From assembly GCA_001599755.1 (NCBI GenBank), contig BCHX01000010.1, positions 223,067 to 287,066 of the forward strand: a stretch of 64,000 nucleotides of DNA, read 5' to 3'. Below the pieces are notes generated by a model. The model did not search any database. It saw only the letters and a list, made by a program, of their open reading frames with translations, and was not told the DNA's origin. The position numbers and the translations under genes were made by a program. This stretch comes from Gliomastix tumulicola (lineage: Eukaryota; Ascomycota; Sordariomycetes; Hypocreales; Bionectriaceae). This document shows positions 10,845 through 19,800 of the stretch, one piece after another (the first letter of the stretch is position 1; each line of letters opens with the position of its first letter).

Positions 10845-11690
10845 AGATGGGAATTCTCATGAACGAAGTCAGAGCGTCGCGGCATCTCAATTGACCTCGG
10901 AGATACCAGCACCTAGTAGCCCATTCGGATATAAGGACGAACCAGGAAGTTGACAAGGAAAAGCTGACAATTGTAGCTGTCAATTAATAATAGAAGAGTA
11001 GGGCTGTCGACGCAAGCCATGATTGTCAGGACAAGGAGAGTGATGAGGAGGATCTTGCGTTGCCACCTCTGCGACAAGAGGGTGTGCGGTTACGGTCAAG
11101 CAAAAGCCCAAAGTCCCCACTACGAAGTATGTCCTCATATCGCCATCGGGATGATGATAGCCCACAACAACCTCAACTTCCGTCAGATCGAGGGCCTCGT
11201 AACTATACATCCCCCAGCGCTCTTCGGACTGCGTCAACGCATCAAAGTGACTTGTACTCGGCATCCTCAAGAGACATCGAGGTGGGCATAGTGCTTGTCC
11301 GCAGTTTCCCAATCCCCAATACCTCCCTCGAACCATGCGGACAAGAGGGTACAAAAGGCGGGGATGACGGTGAGAGTGAGGAGGGCGGAAGTGGAAGTGA
11401 CAAGGGCTCTCTACCAAAAATGCATCCAGCCAAAGTTCTTTTCTGTCTTGCTAAGCTTGCACAATCCACTGCCCCTGAGGAGCGAAGAACCAGGCCTGGT
11501 GCTGATATGATCTTGTTCTAATAGATAAAGCTCAGATCGTCTGGAACTGGAACGTGCAAATCACATGCCTTCTTATCCACTATTCCGTTTCACTCGCACC
11601 TTGACAGCGATGGCTTGCGTCAACAGCTAATTAGTGTTGGTATCTCCGGGATTGACGCCATTCGGACCTCAAGGCCCAGGTCTGGTGGGG
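10845..11690 (+). mobile_element. R1-bounded relic element
   Basis: The left part (10845-11030) carries the R1 repeat in plus orientation, ending GTCGACGCAAGCCATG. The right part (11600-11690) carries an inverted partial copy (ATGGCTTGCGTCAACAGC, then GGTATCTCCGGGATTGACG). Together they bracket about 600 bp with overlapping short frames on both strands and no domain I recognise. The arrangement suggests a non-autonomous element with inverted ends, but I found no clean target duplication. The same R1 edge also lies at the 3' end of the 16.8-21.1 kb gene. Confidence 0.4.
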
Positions 11691-11828
11691 CTACACTAAG
11701 CAAAGGACATGAAGGACGTAATTTCATGAAGTTTTTCAGTCCATGGTCGCCATACAAAATTTTGGGTACCCCTGTCGAACGCACGGACGAAAAGCATGTA
11801 AGTTAATAAATTAAGCACACCCTTTGTA
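11683..11828 (+). repeat. Dispersed repeat R2, direct copy
   Basis: Matches 55415-55565 in the same orientation and 63055-63175 in reverse. Shared blocks include AAGCAAAGGAC, GTAATTTCATGAAGTTTTTC, CATACAAAATT and ACCCTTTG(T/C)ACAGTA. This copy lacks the 12-bp tandem GCGCCTAGCAGT array found in the other two. Confidence 0.7.
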
Positions 11829-11881
11829 CAGTAGGGTTAAAATCCAAATGTACTACACTTCACCATGGAATGGGTTAGTAG
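11829..11881 (+). repeat. Dispersed repeat R3, partial copy
   Basis: About 53 bp containing TTAAAATCCAAATGT and ATGGAATGGGTTAGTAGGG. The same block occurs at 13690-13785 (interrupted by a hairpin) and 62893-62944. Diverged versions lie near 50600-50690 and 61640-61735. Confidence 0.7.
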
Positions 11882-11937
11882 GGTCGTCCCCATTGCACCA
11901 AGATTCGACCGCGAACCTCCTGCGAATAATGCCTAGG
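11882..11937 (+). repeat. Dispersed repeat R4
   Basis: Near-identical to 21378-21434 (core AAGATTCGACCGCGAACCTC, ending AATGCCTAGG). Here it abuts directly the point where the LINE copy at 11938-13346 is cut off. Confidence 0.7.
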
Positions 11938-13346
11938 CCTTGTGCGGCCCTAAACAGTTGACACATTGTATCGGTGCATGGCAGTCCTCCGGCTTGTGGC
12001 CTGTCTTGCCGCAACTCTCGCAGATCGGACGTCTTCGGCAGTCGCGCCGGGTGTGGTAGTCCCAGCAGGCGATGCACTGCTTCGGTGGCTGGGGCTTATT
12101 GATCGGTTTCGCGGGCAAGCTGGCCCTAAATAGGGTCCAGAAACGCTTGGTCGGGCTCGTAAAAGACACAATCAGCGTCTTCGTAGGGAGGTCGTCAGAG
12201 TCGTGTCGGGATGTCGCGATATGGATGGGTGCGAGACCGGTCTGATGTTGGATCTCCTCCCTCACAGCCAGTGCGTAGTCGGCTTCGTTGCCCTGCAGGT
12301 CGGTCAGTCGGCGGGGACAGTCTCGTACCACGTACTTGTACCACTTCTCGCTCGCCTCCACCGTGGTCGCGCCCAGCTCGCGCGACCACTCGTCCTTCTG
12401 CTGGAGGAGGCTGTCACGTGTGGCGGCGTCGGCCGGTCGGATAGCCCAGCCCGAGGCCACGGGGATGGCGTGATTCGCTTGGGGACTAATGCCCGTCTTT
12501 TGCGCGACGTGTGTCCGGATCGCGTAGCTGGTCTGCGCTCGTGCTAGTGCTTCGGTGTCCAGGCGGGCGAAGACGCGGAGGTCCTGAGTGGGGTATGCGG
12601 GTGGGGCGGTGGCGGTGCGTTGCCCCTGGCGATGGGGTGCTGTCTGTTGATGTTGACGATGGCGGGGTCCCGCGGCGGGGGGNGNTGGTGAGGCGGAAGG
12701 GAGAGGTGCGCTGGCGGCCACGCTGCTGTACGTCGGCTTCGAGACCAGATTAGGTGCAGTCAGAACCTCGCTCCAGTAGCTAAGGAAGCCACCAGAGAGG
12801 TGTTGCGCTAGGTCTCGTTCAGATTGTGTTGTGAATTGCTTCGCTGTCTCCTCAGAGGCGGCGCAGAAGGCTTGGAAGACGACGACCTTGGTGTTGTGTG
12901 TCTCCGTGCAGGCGCGCACCAGTCTGTCGGCGGCGTCGGCGATGTTGATTGGCTGGCTTGGGCACTCTCCTTGCACCGCTTGATGGGGTGGTGTCGTAGT
13001 GGTGGGATGCTGCGCTCCTTCCACGGTCGCAGCGGCTGGGATCCGGATGGTGGGTGACACAGGTGTCTGGGACAGTTGCGGCTGTCGCGTCGGCGGAGCG
13101 CCGACGGGCTGCTCGGCGGCGGTGATGCTTCCACGTAGAAGGGCTGCACGGGCCTTTCGAGGGGTGATGACCTGCCAGGTAGGGTCATCGGGGGCATTTG
13201 GGGGCCAGGCGTGGCTGCTGCCATCGCGGCGGCCTCAGACTGCGCGGCGCGCAGAATGAAGGAGTTGTGGTGCAATGTTAGGCTGATGTATGGGGAATAA
13301 GGCTACTTTCTTAACACTACCGTGCCAAGAAAGTGTGATTACAGAG
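11938..13346 (-). mobile_element. LINE copy, 5' part only, gag-like ORF broken
   Basis: On the minus strand this starts at the same 5'UTR as the full LINE (CTCTGTAATCA at 13346) and runs through the gag-like ORF to the third zinc knuckle, then stops at 11938 against repeat R4. It therefore lacks ORF2 and the 3' end, the opposite of usual 5' truncation. The N-terminal frame is lost by a single-base deletion shortly after the ATG near 13224. The main frame resumes by 13060 and keeps two complete CCHC knuckles (CIACWDYHTRRDC, CESCGKTGHKPEDC) and the start of a third. Ns at 12683 and 12685 fall in a low-complexity linker. It is a pseudogene and not able to move by itself. Confidence 0.85.
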
Positions 13347-13654
13347 CGCATGTTCATGAACTTGTCATGAACCTCTATAGGGTAGGTGGTGGGCATGCTC
13401 GGAGTGGAACATCCCTGGTTCCGTTTTGTCTGCCTGGCCCACCTGGTCTGTCATCCTGCGACCGTAGCGTCAGGTCGTAACACTCTATTCTCGGAGAATC
13501 CACGGACCAGAAGAGGTTGGAAGCAATGTGGTACAGGAGAGCGCAATGGGAGACGTGGTCGTCGTCGACGAGCACCTGGCGGGAAAACAAGCTAAAGCGT
13601 TTCTCAGCGGCAAAATCCCTCCCATCCCTATCATCACGGAGGCGCGGGTGGGGG

Positions 13655-13785
13655 TGGGTCTTGGAAAATCCAAATCTACCCCCTGTCACCCAGGGTTAAA
13701 ATCCAAATGTACTACACTTCACCATGGAATGGGTTACCCGTCAGGACTAAGCGTGTTCCCCGCTTAGTCCTGACGGGTAGTAGGG
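13655..13785 (+). repeat. Repeat R3, long copy interrupted by a hairpin
   Basis: Contains AAAATCCAAATCTACCCCCT followed by the TTAAAATCCAAATGTACTAC block and GGGTTA/GTAGGG. The uninterrupted version at 62825-62944 shows the same order. It lies directly beyond the 3' end of the nuclease-kinase gene. Confidence 0.7.
13737..13777. mobile_element. 41-bp perfect hairpin inserted at TA
   Basis: Arms CCCGTCAGGACTAAGCG (13737-13753) and CGCTTAGTCCTGACGGG (13761-13777) are perfect reverse complements around a 7-base loop TGTTCCC. TA lies on both sides (13735-13736 and 13778-13779). Sister copies of the host repeat at 11870-11881 and 62935-62944 read GGGTTAGTAGG without it. That shows a clean insertion with a TA duplication, the habit of Tc1/mariner-type elements. 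It is far shorter than normal MITEs. Confidence 0.75.
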
Positions 13786-13855
13786 AAGACAGATCAATTC
13801 ATTCATCCATTTTATTCTATGCGACAAGCTGTGTGTACCCTGGGCTTGCGTGGCT

Positions 13856-16078
13856 TCATGCCAAACTCGCCCGCAGCGATTGTACTTCAACATCAAAAAT
13901 ATTTGGCTCATGTTGTCGTGGCACCCATTTCCTCTGCCGGCTTCGGCAATTGCTATCTATGGACCGCAGAGGATGTCGGGCATGAATCTCTGCTAACATC
14001 AAGTCGACCAACATGCATCGCCCGCTAGACCGGTCGTAGAGGACATTGCGTGGCTCTGCATCACAGTGCAGGACTTGGTGCTGGTGAAGTCGACTGAGTG
14101 CTGCGATGATCTGGTCGGTAACACTCGCCTCGACCTCATTCATCTCTCGCAAAACAGGCCGACCGCCATAACTCAACAACAAAAAATGCACGTAGACGCC
14201 GCTATCAAAATAGTACGGCTTGATCAGCTCAATTGTGCCGAGACAGACCGGCACGAAGGTCCCCTGGAGTTGTCGAACATGATCATATATGTTGTTCTCG
14301 TGCCGTAGATGGTTTGCATCCATTGCCTCCACACCTTTTGCCACGAGCGTGTAACCACGGGACGACAAGCGTAGTTTGAAGAGGGACCCCCGCGACCCGG
14401 AAAGGTAGAGAGGCGCACAGTCAGCATCGTCCCCACGATCAATTGCCAATTGAAGGCGCATGAGGGCAAGAAACTCCCGTGGATCAATGTGTGTCCCGCC
14501 ATGGTCTGCACTATTAGGACACCGCTTGTCTAGCGGACCGCCGAAAGCAACACCATGGAGGCACTCTTGAGTGCAATATGGCCGCTCTTGTATGTTCTGT
14601 CGTTTGCCGGAGTCCTCTCGCATGGCTAATCCACTATCTTGCACTTGTGCTTCGCTCGAGCCGAGCTCCCTCGACTCGGGACGCCCGGCCGGGTTGGGCG
14701 TTGGAGAAGGAGGGTCGTCGTCCCGGTCATCGCCGCCGGATTGCATTGTTTCATTCTGGGGAGGCATGCATCGCGAGCGCGTTCGAATCGGTGAGCGCAC
14801 GAAGCCTTTCCAACGTTGTGCCCTGTATGGTGTCGTGCGCTTCNCCTTGCGAATTGTCGCCGGAATGCTCCTCAGCACGTCTTCGTACTCAACAGACCAG
14901 GTATCAAGGTTGTCGGCAGCGTCATGCCATGCCTGAGACGGCGGCGGCGATCGAATGGCTTGAAGCACAAAAGCAAAGACTTGCGCTACAGCCGTCCGGT
15001 GAAGTCGGTTCTCGTCATCGTCTTCCACATCCAGGCTCGGTACACAAACGGAGTAGTAGACACAGGAGGGGTCGCTTGGAATGTAGAGGAAGACGTACGT
15101 CTCCCCCGTACAAACGTAGCCATATTGGATGCCTTTGCCCACCATGTAGGAGAAAAGTTGGGTTACCACGGCGGTGGTGAGCCGCCTAGCAGCGAACACA
15201 AAACCCTCGTCCTCCTGGTTGATTACGTCACGGTCTGGTCGGATTTCCCCTTCGAGTCCTGTGATGACCTCGTCGCGAGTCAATTTATGGGGCGCTTTGT
15301 ACTCGATCGCGACCGCTGGGACCCTTCGATCGTCCGACGTTCGGGAAATGCAAAATTGGTCGGCTTGATTCCCTTTCCCACGACCTTTCCGACGCCTGGT
15401 CATTCTGGCCGGTGGTCTGGAGCCGAGAGAGACTTGTTCCATCGATTCAGAGAGGGATTCGTCGGTCATTCCGAGGTTGGTGTGACTCTCGAACGTCACT
15501 GTCCCTTTGAGATCGAGGTGACTCCTCAGGGTTGGATCGCCGTATGTGGCGTCCATGAGCTTCTGAACTGCGTTCTCCACCACGTCCCGCTCGCCATTTC
15601 GGAGACCAATCTCGCTGCTGATCGGATGGAGCAGCGATTTCACGTATTCCAATTGGTGTCGGGATGGAAAGGCGGATCGGGAAGCGAACGAGGGACTGAA
15701 AGAAAGGTTGGCCCAAACTTTCTCTTGCTCTGTCGCAAATGCATCCCATGGGATAATTCGACGGGGGTAGATGCGGCCGGTCGGATTGGTCGTGTCGCCC
15801 TGGGTTGTGAGAGAACGGTCGGTGACAACGTCGATAGCGAGGCGGAGCGTATGGCAAACGTCAAGGTACGAATTGAGGGGCAGCGGTTGCGACGCGCTTG
15901 CGCGCTGTTCGGCTTCTTCGCGTCGGCGTTGTTCTTCTTCGCGTTGGCGTTGTTCTTCTTCGCGGTGTCGTTGTTCTTCGAGGGCACGACCTTCAGCAGC
16001 TTCACGTCGTCGTTGCTCCTCTTCCCGTAGTCGCTGTTCTTCCCGTAGCTGCTGCCGCAGCCTCTCAATTTCTTCCAT
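13856..16078 (-). CDS. Restriction-nuclease-fold plus kinase-like fusion protein
   Basis: About 740 residues from the ATG at 16078. An upstream in-frame Met at 16261 is possible but adds 61 unconserved residues. Order: an Arg/Glu-rich coiled coil (REEEQRRREAAEG...) of about 60 residues; a middle domain with VAIEYKAPHKLTRDEV, an E-x-K motif of the PD-(D/E)XK type; then a kinase-fold domain with FKLRLSSRGYTLVAKGVE (Lys), the catalytic loop HCDAEPRNVL (His-x-Asp...Asn) and MLVDL in place of DFG. One N at 14844 falls in the linker. This nuclease-kinase layout is known from fungal Crinkler/RHS-type effector-like families. Targets are unknown, and a role in genome conflict or effector function is inference. 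The 3' end abuts repeat R3. The frame is otherwise intact. Confidence 0.75.
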   Translation of the reverse strand: MEEIERLRQQLREEQRLREEEQRRREAAEGRALEEQRHREEEQRQREEEQRRREEAEQRASASQPLPLNSYLDVCHTLRLAIDVVTDRSLTTQGDTTNPTGRIYPRRIIPWDAFATEQEKVWANLSFSPSFASRSAFPSRHQLEYVKSLLHPISSEIGLRNGERDVVENAVQKLMDATYGDPTLRSHLDLKGTVTFESHTNLGMTDESLSESMEQVSLGSRPPARMTRRRKGRGKGNQADQFCISRTSDDRRVPAVAIEYKAPHKLTRDEVITGLEGEIRPDRDVINQEDEGFVFAARRLTTAVVTQLFSYMVGKGIQYGYVCTGETYVFLYIPSDPSCVYYSVCVPSLDVEDDDENRLHRTAVAQVFAFVLQAIRSPPPSQAWHDAADNLDTWSVEYEDVLRSIPATIRKXKRTTPYRAQRWKGFVRSPIRTRSRCMPPQNETMQSGGDDRDDDPPSPTPNPAGRPESRELGSSEAQVQDSGLAMREDSGKRQNIQERPYCTQECLHGVAFGGPLDKRCPNSADHGGTHIDPREFLALMRLQLAIDRGDDADCAPLYLSGSRGSLFKLRLSSRGYTLVAKGVEAMDANHLRHENNIYDHVRQLQGTFVPVCLGTIELIKPYYFDSGVYVHFLLLSYGGRPVLREMNEVEASVTDQIIAALSRLHQHQVLHCDAEPRNVLYDRSSGRCMLVDLMLAEIHARHPLRSIDSNCRSRQRKWVPRQHEPNIFDVEVQSLRASLA

Positions 16079-16264
16079 GGAGGCGGATGGGTTTGTGCGA
16101 GAGGCGGGCGGATGATTGACGGCGAGGACTGGGTTGTTGTCATACGCCCGAAGAAGGGGGGAAACATTGGGACAAGATAAAACCTGTTGCCTAGGGAACC
16201 ATGTCACAAGTGGATCGGTCCGCACCAGCCACATCAGGATCGAAATATGGGGCTCGCACACCTA

Positions 16265-16714
16265 AGGCGCAAAATGACTTCTCAGCCCCAAAACTTAGCT
16301 AACTCCTGTTGGAAGCAACAACTTGATGCATACCTGATAATGTCCTGGGAATGTGTTGAAAAGGAAGACGAGATGACGCTCCCGCAAGTCCCGGCAACCT
16401 ACAAGCGCGTCGCGTCTCTTCGAGCACTCAACCCCCGTCCTTGCGTGCTTCGGGCAAACGACGGTTTATTCTCCGGCATAAAATGGCTAATAGCAAGAAA
16501 GCCCCACTCCGTCATAATGATATCCACTCTTTTCGTCATCTTTTTCATCCAACAATACCCAAGGATGGCTATTATCCCTGTAAGGTCCCTACTCCAGCGC
16601 GCTACCTCGGTAAAGGTACTTGGCCGACCCTGATAGGGATTCCCTTTTGCCCCAAAGAGATGGAAGCCCTACTACTGTACAAAGGCTTCTGTGTATTTGG
16701 AGCAAAGAGGAATC
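16265..16714. other. Interval with no supported gene
   Basis: About 450 bp. A 102-codon plus frame (16441-16749) has no motif. It contains short direct echoes such as AGGGATTCCC/AGGAATCCC. Nothing else is supportable. Confidence 0.35.
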
Positions 16715-16800
16715 CCTGTCAAGAAAAGGCGACAATTGAGGGTAGCTGACAATTAATAATAGAAGAGTAGGGCCGTCGACGCAAGCCATGGCCGCCAGGG
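16715..16800 (+). repeat. Repeat R1 edge at the 3' end of the recombinase-helicase gene
   Basis: GCGACAATTG...CAATTAATAATAGAAGAG...GTCGACGCAAGCCATG matches 10960-11022. The last codons and stop of the 1448-codon gene lie inside this repeat, so its C-terminal dozen residues (SLASTALLFYY-like) are probably repeat-derived. Confidence 0.65.
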
Positions 16801-19800
16801 ATGGTATTCGCGGTGACAAGGAATATTTATGGCGTAAGAACGCGGATTACTAAGGGGGTGGATGGTGGTATACGTCGAACCCAGCATCTGCTCGAAACAT
16901 CGCCGCCCCGCTGCACACCGGTGTTTCTCCTTCCACGTCTTGCCCGGCCGCAACAGTCGCTCGTAGTTTCGCACGTGGCATACTGGACACCCATCCGCCA
17001 CCTCCTCCAGCCACCGGTGCACCACGCTCAATCGTTGGCCCTGTTCTTGGTTGAACGGGACCCATCGCCCCGGACTGGCCTCGCCGGATGGCTCACATGC
17101 TTCGTTCCTCACTGGGTCCGCTGACGCTGCCGTGCAGATGTCACACCACACCACGTCCGCCCCCATACCAGCGCACGTCTCGTTCGCCTCGCCGTCCATG
17201 AACGATGACAGCACCGACCGCCGGCACTGCCCGCTCGACACGAACATCTCCATCTGCGCCTGGTTGGTCTTCTCGATGAAGTTGGCACCTACCCGCGCGT
17301 ACGGCGCCCGCCCGTCGTGTACAATCACCGAGTCCACGCCCTCCCCCGCCCGCCGCCCGCCTCGACCTGTCTGCTGCACAAAGTCGACCAGCCCATACGG
17401 CTGCTCCGCGTGCACCACCGCCGTGATCCCCCCGATGTCGATGCCCGTCCCGAGCCCCGTCGTCGCCACGATCCACGCGTCCCCTTGCCCGCTCGCCCAC
17501 GCCGTCCGGATCCTCTCGCGCGTGTCCTCCGCCATGTCGCTGTGATGATGTGGACATCCGATCGCCTCGGCTAGCGCTTCACACTGTTTCTTGGACCGGC
17601 AGTATACGACGCCCTTCTGCCCGGCCAGCATCCCAGCCCGGAATGTCTGCACCACCTCCACGACCCGTACCTCTACCGCGTCCGGCCCACGCTGAACCTC
17701 GTCCACGCGGTACCGGCAGTTGGCTTTGGTGGTCCGGTCCCGAATGAGCCTGGCGTCCATCGCGAGCATCTCCCGCCGGAACCAGCTCTCAAATAGCACC
17801 GGCAGCGTCGCCGTGAGCATGATGACGGGGCACTCGTATCGGCGGACGCCCACCAGTCCCGCCAGCTTCGCGCGGTACCCGGCGTCCGTGATGATGGTGT
17901 GGCACTCGTCGATAAAAATCCGTCGAAGCAGCCCGCTGCCGCGCAGCCCGTCCACGTACATCTGCAGCGACGCGCTCGACGTCACGTCGGCGCTCACCAC
18001 CACCAGCCGGGCCGCCCGCGGCATCATCTCCCGCTCCATGTTGCCCGCTGGATCGAACCGGATCACGTCTACCCCAAGTGACCGTGCTCGGTCCACGAGA
18101 TCCTCGATCAACGCTACGAATGGCACAATCACCACGCTGGTCCCGCCCTCCGTCAGCATGGCCGGCAGCATGAACAGTATGCTCTTCCCTGCGCCTGTCG
18201 GCAGCACGCAGATGCTCGCCTCATCCCCTTCGGACCGCAGTATCGCCTGCATGCACTCCCTCTGCTTCAGCGACTTCCACGTGGCGGTTGATCCCAAAAG
18301 CCGCCGCAACCCCGCCACCATCGCCTCGTCCTCGTCCTGCGCCCGTCTCTTGGCCATCCTGGAACTGTCTTCGCCCTCCTCGTGGCCTGCGTGCTTCCGC
18401 TTCTTGCCCTCCGCGGCGCCCGGTATGCAGCGGCCCCCCGCCTCCAGAAACTGATGCCACAATTGGCTGACGCCTCGGTACGACGCGATCATCTCTGGCT
18501 GCAGTCGCCCCATGAACCCGACATGCACCGCATAGTGCTGCCGCGCCATTGTCGTCGAGTGCGTGCTCTGCAAGTCCCAGATGATGTTCCAGCTGCCCGC
18601 TGTATCCGTCACCTCCCCGGTCAGCGGGTTGACGTCCATATCTTCGTCGTCGTCGGCCTCGCCCGCCGCCTGCTCCACCTTCCTCTCCGCGATGCCCCGG
18701 ATTTCCCGCCCCATGGCGATAGCCACCATCCGGTACCGACCCACCGACAGCGACGCCCCGACCGTCGCCTCCATCCTGCGGGCCAAGATGGCGCTGAGCC
18801 GCTCCGTCTCCCATCGCTTCGAGCTCCCATGCCGCCAGAGATACTCCATCTCCGTGTCCATGGGCGGCGGTCTCTGGCCGTACTTCAGCAGCGCCTCCTC
18901 CGCGGGCAGCAGCCACGCAATGTATGCCACCATCATGCGGCCTAGACGGTCGGGCAGAAAACGGGCCACCTTGCGCCCGATGCCGCGGATCGCCTTCATC
19001 TTGTCCCGGTCCGTCACGATCAGCAACGCCCCGTCGTAGACGAAGATGTTGCGCAGTAGTTGCCACGAGTCGCCGTGCCGTAGCGTCATCACCTCCGGTC
19101 CGCGCCCGGGCTGCCCGCCCCAGACGTGCACCGCCACCAGAAGCGCCTCCCGGAACAGCCGAAGCTTGCGCAGCCATGCCGCGATCCCCTCCTTCTTCCA
19201 CCGACCGTGCCGTGCGTCCCAGAGCTGCGAGCGCGCGGCCAGAATCGCCTTCTTGGAGCCGGCCTCGAGCCAGCTGTTCTCGGGGTGGGTGGCGAAAGAC
19301 GACCCGGCGCCTCGGCGTACCATGTCGTCCGATATCCGCCCCAAGTCGACGGTGGGCATAATAGCACCCCATTGCCGGCCCAGCAGAGCGTCGAGCAAGT
19401 CGTCAGCGTCGGCCATCATCTTCCATGCGGCGTGACGGAACGTCTGGATGCTCACACCGTCGCCGTTGTGGAAGAGCGTCTCCTTGTCACTGGACCACCG
19501 CACGGACGGCTGCCCCTCGGCCTTTTGCCGATGCCCTTTTCCGTACGCCATCCAGTTGATGATCTTGCTCATGACCGTGTATGTACCCACACACATCCAT
19601 GCCGCGAACGCCGTCTGGAACCGCTCGAGCGCCGCGAGTCCCACCTCCTCGAGCACCTTCGGCTCGCCTTCGAACACATGCTCGAGAAAGAAGAGCCGGG
19701 CCAGCCAGTGCAGTGCAGCGAGAATGCCCGTGTAGAGCGTTGCGCATGCAAAACCCATGGGGGCCCGGCGGATGCCCATGGCCGCGCAGAAGCAGAGCAG

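Noticed and set aside
11060..11521. Two overlapping frames of about 150 codons on opposite strands
   Set aside because: No motif, both lie inside the R1-bounded repeat segment, and neither has a convincing start context.
14816..16030. 404-codon plus-strand frame opposite the nuclease-kinase gene
   Set aside because: Antisense to a gene with clear domain motifs. The Leu/Phe-rich end is the complement of the Glu/Arg coiled coil.
18221..19372. Long Gly/Arg-rich open frame on the minus strand overlapping the recombinase-helicase gene
   Set aside because: It is an out-of-frame shadow of a GC-rich coding region. The composition is typical of that, and no motif is present.
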